Positions 15,133 through 22,216 of a DNA stretch of 33,994 bases are shown in pieces. The notes under the pieces are model-generated. The model saw only the letters and a program-made list of their open reading frames with translations, made no database searches and was not told the origin of the DNA. The stretch lies in assembly GCA_040755195.1 (NCBI GenBank), contig JBFMBL010000024.1:1-33994 (forward strand), read 5' to 3'. Within the stretch, counting starts at the first letter, position 1. Every line of letters begins with the position of its first letter. Source of the DNA: SURF-55 sp040755195 (GTDB taxonomy: Bacteria > Bacillota > Desulfotomaculia > Desulfotomaculales > Ammonificaceae). Made by a program: the position numbers and the translations under genes.

Positions 15133-16446
15133 GTGAATCCGGAAGAGTCCGTATCGGTAGCCCTTTACCGGCAGTGGCGGCCGCAAACGTTTGCCGCGGT
15201 GGTGGGTCAGGAGCATGTGACCCGCACACTTAAGAACGCCCTGGCACGGGGGAAGGTGGCGCACGCTTACCTTTTTGCCGGGCCGAGAGGTACGGGAAAA
15301 ACGAGCACCGCTCGGATCCTGGCGAAAGCCTTAAACTGTGCCGGAGGTCCGGCGCCGGAGCCGTGCAATGCCTGCGCGTCGTGCGCGGCGATAACCATCG
15401 GCAATTCGCTGGATGTGCTCGAGATCGATGCGGCGTCGCGCCGGGGTATCGATGAGATGCGTGAACTCCGGGAAAGGGTGAAGCTCGCTCCGGTTGCGGC
15501 ACGGTACAAGCTGTACATCATCGACGAGGCGCATATGCTTACCACGGAGGCGGCCAACGCTCTCCTTAAAACCCTCGAAGAACCGCCCCCGAGGGTATTT
15601 TTCGTTCTTGCCACCACTGAACCACATAAAATGCCGGTCACAATTCTTTCGCGGTGCCAGCGTTTTGATTTTCGCCGGGTACAGCCTTCGGCCATCAGGG
15701 CCCGCCTGGAGGACGTTCTTTCGGCGATGCCGGATAAGGCTACTCCTGCGGCGCTTGACCTGATCGCCCGCGCGGCGGAGGGGAGCCTGCGGGACGCGCT
15801 GGGCATCCTGGATCAGGTGCTTTCGCTCGGCCTGGGTGAGGTGACCGAGGATACGGTTGCCGACCTTCTGGGGAAAGTACGCTTGGGGGCTCTCACCCGG
15901 ATGATCGAGTTCCTGCGCGGGGGAGATACCGCCGGGGCTTTGCGGCTGATACAGGAGGTGGATGCGGCGGGCAAAGACATCGCGCTTTTTACCCGGGATT
16001 TGCTTGCGCTTATCCGGGAGGAGCTGCTGGGGGAACTCGGGCAGGGAAGACCGGCCCCGGCACGGCTGGTCGATTGCCTGGAGGAGTTGAGCCGGGCGCT
16101 CGGTGAAATCAGGATGGCGGCAATTAAAACACTGCCCCTGGAACTGGCGGTAATCCGCGCGCTTGCCGCGGCGCCGGAAACGACCGGTATTGCCGCGGAC
16201 CCTGCCCTGGAGAGGGTAAAAGGGATGTGGCCGGCCATCCTGCAGGCGGTGAAAGAGGCGCGGCCGGTGACTTTCGGCTACCTCAGCCGGGCTCAGCCCG
16301 CAGCCGTCGCCGGGAACAGCCTGAAAATCGCGCTGGAAAACCCCTCCGGGCGCGAGGTTCTGGCACAGCCGGAGCACCGCGAGGTGGTAGAAAGGGTTCT
16401 GTCACGCATTCTCGGGGGAAAGTGGCGGTTGGAAGAAGCGAAGTGA
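15133..16446 (+). CDS. dnaX: DNA polymerase III subunit gamma/tau
   Basis: The ATPase of the clamp loader, which loads the sliding clamp for replication. The 437-residue protein shows Walker A GPRGTGKT (50-57), a Cys cluster typical of DnaX (NCAGG...CNACASC, about 68-83), Walker B IIDEAHM (about 131-137) and the sensor region SRCQRFDFRR. It is shorter than most Firmicute gamma/tau proteins, and the tau-specific C-terminal region is reduced. GTG start behind GGGAGA. It leads the conserved dnaX-yaaK-recR cluster after SRP RNA. Confidence 0.96.
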   Translation: MNPEESVSVALYRQWRPQTFAAVVGQEHVTRTLKNALARGKVAHAYLFAGPRGTGKTSTARILAKALNCAGGPAPEPCNACASCAAITIGNSLDVLEIDAASRRGIDEMRELRERVKLAPVAARYKLYIIDEAHMLTTEAANALLKTLEEPPPRVFFVLATTEPHKMPVTILSRCQRFDFRRVQPSAIRARLEDVLSAMPDKATPAALDLIARAAEGSLRDALGILDQVLSLGLGEVTEDTVADLLGKVRLGALTRMIEFLRGGDTAGALRLIQEVDAAGKDIALFTRDLLALIREELLGELGQGRPAPARLVDCLEELSRALGEIRMAAIKTLPLELAVIRALAAAPETTGIAADPALERVKGMWPAILQAVKEARPVTFGYLSRAQPAAVAGNSLKIALENPSGREVLAQPEHREVVERVLSRILGGKWRLEEAK

Positions 16447-16494
16447 GTAAGTGAAAGGACGCAGGATTTTTTACGGGTTAAGAGGTGATGGATT

Positions 16495-16806
16495 GTGGAC
16501 ATCAACAAGATGATGAAACAGGTGCAGAAACTACAGACGGACATGGCCAAACTTCAGGAGGATCTCGCGGGGCGAACGGTGGAGGCCACCGCCGGCGGAG
16601 GCATGGTGCGGGCGGTCGCAAACGGCCGTCAGGAACTGGTGACGCTCGAGATCAAACCTGAGGCGGTGGACCCGGAAGACGTGGAGATGTTGCAGGATAT
16701 GGTTCTGGCGGCGGTTAATGAATCCCTGCGGCAGTCCCGCGATATGGTGGCTAAAGAGATGGGACGGCTGACCGGCGGGCTGGGAATCCCCCCCGGACTC
16801 CTGTAA
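16495..16806 (+). CDS. yaaK: YbaB/EbfC nucleoid-associated protein
   Basis: A 103-residue small dimeric DNA-binding protein found between dnaX and recR in most bacteria. N-terminal coiled helix (MMKQVQKLQTDMAKLQEDLA), then the YbaB beta core (VEATAGGGMVRAVANGRQEL) and a C-terminal helix. GTG start with AGAGGTGAT upstream. The exact role is not settled; nucleoid organisation and recombination support are proposed for the family. Confidence 0.95.
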   Translation: MDINKMMKQVQKLQTDMAKLQEDLAGRTVEATAGGGMVRAVANGRQELVTLEIKPEAVDPEDVEMLQDMVLAAVNESLRQSRDMVAKEMGRLTGGLGIPPGLL

Positions 16807-16812
16807 AGATCG

Positions 16813-17412
16813 ATGCCTTACGCCCTCCCCATCGCCAAGTTGATCGAAGAGTTAAAGCGCCTTCCGGGAATCGGGCCCAGAACCGCCCAGCGTTTGGCGC
16901 TTTATCTCCTCAGTGTGCCGGTGGAGCAGGCCGAACGCCTTGCCAACGCGATTAAAGAGGCACGGCAAACGGTTATTTATTGCTCGGTTTGCGGGAACTT
17001 TACAGACAACGACCCCTGTTTGATCTGCGCCAACCCCGCGCGCGACCACTCGCTGATCTGTGTGGTGGAGGAGCCGCGAGACGTCGAGGCCATTGAGCGG
17101 TCGGGGAGCTTTAAGGGTCGCTATCACGTGTTGCACGGCGCACTGTCTCCGCTTGACGGCATAGGCCCCGAGAAGCTCCGGATAAAGGAACTTCTGACGC
17201 GGTTAAAAGAAAACACGGTGACGGAACTGCTGCTCGCGACGGGTCCCGACACCGAGGGAGAGGCTACCGCCATCTATTTGCAGCGATTGCTGCAGCCTCT
17301 TGAGATCAAAATCAGCAGGCTGGCCTACGGCCTGCCTGTCGGCGCGGAAATCGAATTTGCCGACGAGCAGACTATTGCGCGGGCGATCGAAGGCCGCCGG
17401 GAAGTCAAGTAG
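16813..17412 (+). CDS. recR: Recombination mediator protein RecR
   Basis: A 199-residue protein that acts with RecF and RecO to load RecA at gapped DNA. Helix-hairpin-helix LPGIGPRTAQRLAL (17-30), four-Cys zinc finger (C57, C60, C69, C72), then the Toprim domain starting ICVVEEPRDVEAIE and a C-terminal Walker-B-like part. Normal family length. It starts 6 bases after yaaK. Confidence 0.97.
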   Translation: MPYALPIAKLIEELKRLPGIGPRTAQRLALYLLSVPVEQAERLANAIKEARQTVIYCSVCGNFTDNDPCLICANPARDHSLICVVEEPRDVEAIERSGSFKGRYHVLHGALSPLDGIGPEKLRIKELLTRLKENTVTELLLATGPDTEGEATAIYLQRLLQPLEIKISRLAYGLPVGAEIEFADEQTIARAIEGRREVK

Positions 17413-17575
17413 GCTTTCGGAGAAGCAAGGGTTGGGAAAGCGGAAGGCGAAGTTTTGCGCCGGTATTCCAGGTATATTTTACCTCCCCTGGGAATAAGGT
17501 TGCTGAAGAGTAACGACTTACGGCAAACGACCCAAACAAAAAAGGGAAATCATCGCAGATGATTTCTACGAGTCC

Positions 17576-17662
17576 GCCCAGCACTCAACTCAATTTTTGA
17601 AGGCTATAGTGTTACGTAGTGTACTTAACCACAGTCAACTAAGGAATCATTGAGTGCTGGGC
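17576..17662. mobile_element. CCAGCACTCAA inverted-repeat element M3
   Basis: An 87-bp segment with perfect 13-bp inverted ends GCCCAGCACTCAA and TTGAGTGCTGGGC between recR and bofA. The core is unlike the cores of the other copies. The rest of the 17413-17697 gap shows no gene. Confidence 0.78.
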
Positions 17663-17697
17663 TGATGTCTGACTACTGAAACAGGGGGGTACAAGCG

Positions 17698-17961
17698 ATG
17701 GACTGGAAGCTGGTAGTCTTGGGTGCGGTAGGCCTTCTGGGGCTTTATCTGGTAGGCAGCGCTCTCGTTGCGCCGTTAAGGCTTTTGGCGCGTCTTGGTG
17801 TGGCATTTGTCGTGGGCGGTCTTGTGCTTGCCGTTGTTAATGCGGCGGGGTCGGTTTTTCACTTCCACATCGCCGTAAACCCGGTGACGATGCTTACCGT
17901 AGGGGCCTTCCCACTGCCCGGGTTGCTTTTGCTCAGCCTGCTTGCCATTTTTGTGGTATAG
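17698..17961 (+). CDS. bofA: BofA-family protein (pro-sigma-K processing inhibitor)
   Basis: An 87-residue membrane protein with two hydrophobic segments (about 5-26 and 33-50) and a third hydrophobic C-terminal stretch (about 65-87). The FHFHIAVNPVTM region and the downstream position after recR match BofA, which in Bacillus holds the SpoIVFB protease inactive during sporulation. It supports a spore-forming host. GGGGGG lies about 10 bases before the ATG. Confidence 0.88.
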   Translation: MDWKLVVLGAVGLLGLYLVGSALVAPLRLLARLGVAFVVGGLVLAVVNAAGSVFHFHIAVNPVTMLTVGAFPLPGLLLLSLLAIFVV

Positions 17962-17964
17962 CGG

Positions 17965-17993
17965 TTGACGTTCACTATGTTTTGCATTACCAT
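17965..17993 (+). promoter_or_regulatory. Probable promoter of the ATPase-kor operon
   Basis: TTGACG (17965-17970), 17-base spacer, TACCAT (17988-17993), about 100 bases before the ATPase start. Confidence 0.5.
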
Positions 17994-18091
17994 AGAGAAA
18001 ACCTGCGAGATATAAGGATTATCTAAGGTGCTTGAAGACTGCCGGCTGTTTTTTACGGTCTTTGAGTATACCGGGAGAACATAGCAAAAAA

Positions 18092-18934
18092 GTGAGCCGT
18101 ATCGTTGAGGCATATATCGGCGAGTACGCCAGCGGCAAGAGTGAATGTGCGATCAACAGAGCTCTGGAACTCGCGCGATTAAGGCGAGAGGAAGTACTAT
18201 CACGGGTCCGGAAGGCACTTGAATACCGGCAGGCTTTGGAGGTTAGAGGTGGGAAGTTAGAGGTGGGAAATCTTGAAGGAATTCGCTTAGCGAATTCCCC
18301 CCGTAGATTTCACACATCCAACCTCTTATCTCCCACTTCTAAAAACCGGAGGTTCAGAGTGGCTTCCGGGGTTACGCTGGTCGACCTCGACGTGGTTGAA
18401 CCCTTTTGGACCTTGCGTCCTTTAAAAAAGGAGATCGAGGCGAAGGGGATCACGGTAATCGCCTGGGACCGCGAAGACGCCGAGGGTCTCGGCGAGGCCG
18501 GGACGGTGCTGAAACCGGCGGCGCGGTGGGCGCTGGCCAGACAGGGTGACGTGATCCTTGACGTCGGATACGGTGTCGGCGGGGCCCGCGTACTGGAAAT
18601 CATTGAAGGCTACCCGGAAAACGCGGACCTTAGGGTTTTTGCGGTTATCAACGCGAGCCGGCCGATGACCGCCACGGTGCAGGACATTGTTGACCATGTT
18701 CATAACCTCGGACGGGTGGACGGTCTGGTCAACAACACGCATCTCGGTGAAGAAACGGATTCCACAGTGGTGCAGGAAGGGGCGAAACTGGTTACGGCGG
18801 CGGCCCGGGTTCTAAACATTCCGGTGGTGGCTACGGCGGCGGTGGATAGGGTGGCCGCTTTAATAGGTCCCCGGGATTGCGAAGGAAATCCGGTGCGGCC
18901 CTTGAGGCGGTTTATGCCCCGCGGTTTCTGGTGA
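18092..18934 (+). CDS. P-loop ATPase (MinD/CooC-like), kor-linked, with in-frame repeat insertion
   Basis: A 280-residue predicted nucleotide-binding protein of unknown function. Walker A is GEYASGKS (10-17) and the switch-like strand is VTLVDLDVVEPF (about 94-105), as in the SIMIBI class, with DVILDVGYGVGGAR and NNTHLGEETD further on. It ends 14 bases before korA, so it probably serves that enzyme. The oddity is residues 49-87: they are encoded by a palindromic dispersed repeat (18236-18350) that separates Walker A from the second motif without breaking the frame. The GTG at 18092 fits the natural N-terminus (MSRIVEAYIGEY); the frame is open back to a TTG at 18032. The repeat-free protein would be about 40-60 residues shorter. 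Confidence 0.7.
   Translation: MSRIVEAYIGEYASGKSECAINRALELARLRREEVLSRVRKALEYRQALEVRGGKLEVGNLEGIRLANSPRRFHTSNLLSPTSKNRRFRVASGVTLVDLDVVEPFWTLRPLKKEIEAKGITVIAWDREDAEGLGEAGTVLKPAARWALARQGDVILDVGYGVGGARVLEIIEGYPENADLRVFAVINASRPMTATVQDIVDHVHNLGRVDGLVNNTHLGEETDSTVVQEGAKLVTAAARVLNIPVVATAAVDRVAALIGPRDCEGNPVRPLRRFMPRGFW
18236..18350. repeat. Palindromic repeat inserted in the ATPase coding sequence
   Basis: A central hairpin GGAATTCGC-TTA-GCGAATTCC (18278-18298) with outer arms rich in GAGGTTAGAGGTGGGAAG on the left and CCAACCTCTTATCTCCCACT on the right, roughly mirror-related. The same hairpin and left arm occur in intergenic DNA at 14390-14445; a weaker relative lies near 30694-30720. Confidence 0.7.
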
Positions 18935-18948
18935 AGTATTCTTGATTG

Positions 18949-20052
18949 ATGGGGGTGGATGTTTTGGGAGAGGGACCGATCACGGAAGAAAAGAGAATGT
19001 TCATGACCGGTAACGAAACGGTGGCCTGGGCAGCGCTGGCCGCCGGAGCGGAGATCATGTACGGCTACCCGATAACGCCGCAGAACGAGATCATGCATTA
19101 CTGGACGAGGCTGGCGCCAAAACACGGGAGGCTTTTCCTGCAAACGGAGGACGAGCTTTCCGCCGGGTTCACCACCGTCGGCGGCGTTTTAGGCGGGAGG
19201 CGGGCTTTTACGGCAACGGCCGGCCCTGGAAACGTCCTGATGCAGGAGCCGGTCTCCATGGCCGAGATGATGCGGCTGCCGATCGTAATTGTCGTCATGC
19301 AGCGGGGCGGGCCTTCCACCGCCACCGTGATTTACTCGCAGCAGGAAGTCACCCTGACCACGCTCGGCGGAAACGGAGAGGGATTCCGCATCGTTTATTC
19401 TCCGTCCACAAACCAGGAGCTGTTCGATTACACCATCAAAGCCTTTAACACAGCCTGGCGCTACCGCTTCCCGACCTTCGTTCTTGCCGACGGGTACCAG
19501 GCAAAGCTCAGGGAGCCCTTGACCATCTACGATCCCGCAGCGCGGGGCATCAAGATGGTGCCGACCGAAGCTTACACCGGACGTCCGGGGACGCCGGGAA
19601 TTGACCGTCCTCCCGGGCAGTACCGGAACACTTACAACACGGAGGAAGAGCTCTACGAAGTGATCCTGGGGCTCGCCGCCGAATACGAGAAGATGGCGGC
19701 GGAGGTTGCGGAATACCAGTCTTTCGGGACGGAGGACGCCACCGTCGTGGTGGTCGCCCACGGGGTTGTTGCCCGGGCGGCGAAGGACGCGGTGGAGAAA
19801 CTCCGGAAGGAAGGCTTGAAGGTGGGGTATTTCCGGCCGGTGACGCTGCGGCCCTTGCCGTTGGCGGAGCTGAGGGCGGTTGCCGGCAGCGCGCAAAAGC
19901 TTCTGATTGCGGAATCGGCTTACGGGCAACTGGCCCGTCTTGTGAAAGAGGCGATCTACGGTACCAAAACCGAGATTGTGCCGTTATATAAACCCGGACT
20001 CGGGGTTACTTCAGAAGAGATATACGCCCGGGCCCGGGAAATCGTGGCTTAG
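18949..20052 (+). CDS. korA: 2-oxoacid:ferredoxin oxidoreductase, alpha subunit
   Basis: A 367-residue subunit of a thiamine-diphosphate enzyme that converts a 2-oxoacid and CoA to acyl-CoA and CO2 with reduction of ferredoxin. Landmarks are GYPITPQNEIMHYW (domain start), TEDELSAGFTTVGG, TATAGPGNVLMQEP and RGGPSTATVIYSQQ, then the C-terminal transketolase-like domain with AYGQLARLV. Size and four-subunit context suit the 2-oxoglutarate (Kor) or branched-chain (Vor) type; the substrate cannot be fixed. ATG 18949 is chosen; a TTG directly before it (18946) is possible. Confidence 0.9.
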   Translation: MGVDVLGEGPITEEKRMFMTGNETVAWAALAAGAEIMYGYPITPQNEIMHYWTRLAPKHGRLFLQTEDELSAGFTTVGGVLGGRRAFTATAGPGNVLMQEPVSMAEMMRLPIVIVVMQRGGPSTATVIYSQQEVTLTTLGGNGEGFRIVYSPSTNQELFDYTIKAFNTAWRYRFPTFVLADGYQAKLREPLTIYDPAARGIKMVPTEAYTGRPGTPGIDRPPGQYRNTYNTEEELYEVILGLAAEYEKMAAEVAEYQSFGTEDATVVVVAHGVVARAAKDAVEKLRKEGLKVGYFRPVTLRPLPLAELRAVAGSAQKLLIAESAYGQLARLVKEAIYGTKTEIVPLYKPGLGVTSEEIYARAREIVA

Positions 20053-20065
20053 GGGGGTGTAGGTA

Positions 20066-20836
20066 ATGCAGGTTTCACCGGCGATGCCGAAAAGCTGGCG
20101 GAGGGACACCAAACCGCACAAATTTTGTCCGGGGTGCGGCCACGGTCTGGCGTTGAAAGCCCTCGGCGAGGCGATAGATGAACTGGGAATCCAGGACAAG
20201 GCGGTTTTCGGATGTGATATCGGTTGCTCGCTCCTGGCCTGGGATTTCTTTAACGTGGATACCGTTCAGACGCACCACGGCCGTACCATTCCGGTAATGA
20301 CGGGGATGAAGCGGGCCCGAACGGAGCTCGTTTGTATCGCTTATATGGGTGACGGCGGCGGTTACGCCATCGGGTCGCAGCACATGGTAAACGCGGCGGC
20401 TAGGAACGAGAAAATCACCGCGATTCTGATCAACAACACCCAGTACGGGATGACCGGCGGTCAGATGGCGCCCACGACCATGCCGGGGCAGAAGACGGAG
20501 ACCACGCCTTACGGCCGGGATCCGGAAGTGGCGGGGTACCCGACCAAGGGACCGGAGATGGTGGCGGCGATTACCGATGAGCGCGCGTATGTCGCGCGCG
20601 GAACGATCGCCCGCCCGCGGCAGCTTAAGGAATTCATGAAAAAAGCGCTCCAGAACCAGTTGGACGGCCGGGGCTTTTCGTTTATCGAGGTGGTCTCCGC
20701 CTGTCCGACAAACTGGCGGACCAACGCCAAAGAGACCTGGTACTGGGTGGAGAAGACGCTTCCGACCTATTTCCCCGTAGGGGAACTAAAGGTTCCTGAA
20801 GCCCTTCGCGCCGGGGGAGGTGCGAAGAATGGGTAG
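20066..20836 (+). CDS. korB: 2-oxoacid:ferredoxin oxidoreductase, beta (TPP-binding) subunit
   Basis: A 256-residue subunit. The proximal Fe-S cluster ligands are C21 and C24 (FCPGCGHG), C50 and/or C54 (GCDIGC), and a distal Cys in VSACPTNW. The thiamine diphosphate motif is GDGGGYAIGSQHM, followed by NNTQYGMTGGQ with the conserved NNxxYGMTGGQ metal-binding pattern. It lies 13 bases after korA and its last 8 bases overlap the next gene. Confidence 0.93.
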   Translation: MQVSPAMPKSWRRDTKPHKFCPGCGHGLALKALGEAIDELGIQDKAVFGCDIGCSLLAWDFFNVDTVQTHHGRTIPVMTGMKRARTELVCIAYMGDGGGYAIGSQHMVNAAARNEKITAILINNTQYGMTGGQMAPTTMPGQKTETTPYGRDPEVAGYPTKGPEMVAAITDERAYVARGTIARPRQLKEFMKKALQNQLDGRGFSFIEVVSACPTNWRTNAKETWYWVEKTLPTYFPVGELKVPEALRAGGGAKNG

Positions 20837-21395
20837 GCCTGTTCGGATCGTGGCGGCAGGAGAAGGCGGTCAGGGTGTGCAGGCGATAGCGGAGATTTTG
20901 GCCGAAGCCGCCTATGAGGAAGGGCGTCAGGTTTTGTACATCCCGGCCTTCGGCGTGGAACAGCGGGGCGGGGTTTCGCTTGCTTTTCTGCAGGTCGGCG
21001 ACGAACCCATAGCGGCGCCGAAGTTTGAGAAAGCCGACATCGTAGTGGCCCTGAGCGGCCGGGCGGTGCACCGGACCAAACAGTACGTCGGACCGGAGAC
21101 GGTCTTCGTTTATGATACCTACGCGGAGGTTGAGGAGAAAGACCTCCCGCAAAACGCCAAACGCGTTCTGGCGATCCCCGGGCTTGAGGTCGCCCGGAAG
21201 GAACTGCACCCGCGGGTATTCAACGTTCTGATAATGGGCGCCGTGGTGGAAGCGACCAAGGTGGTCACCGCCGACGACGCTAAAAAGGCTATTGAAAAGC
21301 GCCTCGGCTATAAATTTGAAAAAGAACCGAAGCTACGGGAACTGAACTACCGGGCGATCGAGCGCGGCATGGATCTCGTAGGCAAGGCGCTTTAA
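20829..21395 (+). CDS. korC: 2-oxoacid:ferredoxin oxidoreductase, gamma subunit
   Basis: A 188-residue subunit of the POR/KOR gamma family: GEGGQGVQAIAEILAEAA (glycine-rich start), PAFGVEQRGG (conserved) and a C-terminal helix pair. It binds CoA at the interface in relatives. The ATG at 20829 is preferred over GTG 20820 because GGGGGAGGTG lies 6 bases before it; it overlaps korB by 8 bases, so the two are coupled. Confidence 0.92.
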   Translation: MGRPVRIVAAGEGGQGVQAIAEILAEAAYEEGRQVLYIPAFGVEQRGGVSLAFLQVGDEPIAAPKFEKADIVVALSGRAVHRTKQYVGPETVFVYDTYAEVEEKDLPQNAKRVLAIPGLEVARKELHPRVFNVLIMGAVVEATKVVTADDAKKAIEKRLGYKFEKEPKLRELNYRAIERGMDLVGKAL

Positions 21396-21481
21396 GGGAG
21401 TTTGCCATGCGGGCGGAAGCCGCTCCATCTGAAGAATGAAAATGGACAGATGGCAGCTCGCAAACGTAGCGTAATACGGAG

Positions 21482-21645
21482 CGCGGGGAGAAGCAAGCAA
21501 ATCGCGAAAGCATGGCGGGGACGGGCCGGAGCCCAGCACTCAGTTCTACCTGTAAAAGTGCAGATGATTACTACTTAAAGGCTGAGTGCTGGGTGAGGAC
21601 CCGGTCCTGCCATGCTGACAAAGATAGGCGCAGCTTATCGCCGCG
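21482..21645. mobile_element. Composite inverted-repeat element D, containing M4
   Basis: 164 bp. Outer ends CGCGGGGAGAAG (21482-21493) and CTTATCGCCGCG (21634-21645) are inverted at 10 of 12 positions. M4 begins 50 bases from the left end and 52 bases follow it. The right arm has CTGACAAAGATAGGCGCAG, as in copy A. Its twin E is at 22020-22181. Confidence 0.65.
21532..21593. mobile_element. CCAGCACTCAG inverted-repeat element M4
   Basis: A 62-bp segment with ends CCCAGCACTCAG and CTGAGTGCTGGG. Its core starts TTCTACCTGTAAAAGT, which is the reverse complement of the right half of M5. Confidence 0.75.
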
Positions 21646-21684
21646 CCCTGCGAAAGAACGCTTATTTTGGAGGAGGGTGGCAAA

Positions 21685-21933
21685 GTGGAAGCACAGCCCT
21701 TGGTTTACCAAGCAGAAAAAGGATCCTTCTGTCTTTTCCCGAACCTGTGTAAAGGTTGCGGGTTATGTATAGAGAAGTGCCCGAAGCATGCCCTTAAATG
21801 GTCGAAGGTTCTCGGCGCTTACGGCACACCGGCGGTGGAAACAACCGAGGACTGCAACATTTGCGGGATATGTCAGAGGGTCTGCCCGGATTGCGCGATT
21901 CTCGTGGCCCGGAAGGATGGTAAAGACGCATAG
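21685..21933 (+). CDS. korD: Ferredoxin-type delta subunit of the 2-oxoacid oxidoreductase
   Basis: An 82-residue protein with two [4Fe-4S] motifs: CKGCGLCIEKCPKHAL and CNICGICQRVCPDCAI. It would carry electrons from the TPP centre to free ferredoxin. GTG at 21685 is chosen since AGGAGGG lies upstream at a normal distance; a TTG at 21667 would put the ribosome site inside the gene. It is split from korC by 289 bp holding repeat element D and is followed by the twin element E, so it is bracketed by two repeats. In many relatives the delta gene comes first in the operon. Confidence 0.88.
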   Translation: MEAQPLVYQAEKGSFCLFPNLCKGCGLCIEKCPKHALKWSKVLGAYGTPAVETTEDCNICGICQRVCPDCAILVARKDGKDA

Positions 21934-21972
21934 TCACGGGTTACGAGTTGCGAGTCGCGGGTTACGGGTTAG
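21934..21972. repeat. Short-period repeat of GGGTTACGAGTT type
   Basis: Successive 7-base-like units (CACGGGTTACGAGTTGCGAG and TCGCGGGTTACGGGTTAGG) directly after the korD stop. No gene is visible in 21934-22216 apart from this and element E. Confidence 0.5.
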
Positions 21973-22019
21973 GACCCTTAAGCTGGTTACTTAGAAGCAG
22001 TAATGTAACAAAGGCGGAT

Positions 22020-22181
22020 CGCGGTGAGAAGTGATGCAGTGCAAGGAAGACCGGAGGAGACGAACCGGAGCCCAGCACTCAGCCTTCAAATAGACTCCTG
22101 AACTTTTACAGGTAGAACTGAGTGCTGGGTGAGGATTCGGCTCCCCCGGGCTGACGCAGCAATGCGTTGCTTATCACCGCG
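22020..22181. mobile_element. Composite inverted-repeat element E, containing M5
   Basis: 162 bp. Outer ends CGCGGTGAGAAG and CTTATCACCGCG are inverted at 11 of 12 positions. M5 begins 51 bases from the left end and 52 bases follow it, the same geometry as element D. The inner core is in the opposite orientation to that of D. Confidence 0.65.
22071..22129. mobile_element. CCAGCACTCAG inverted-repeat element M5
   Basis: A 59-bp segment with ends CCCAGCACTCAG and CTGAGTGCTGGG. Read in reverse, its core (CAGTTCTACCTGTAAAAGTT) matches M4. Confidence 0.75.
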
Positions 22182-22216
22182 CCGACCGAAAGCAGCACTA
22201 TGTTCGAGGTATTAAT

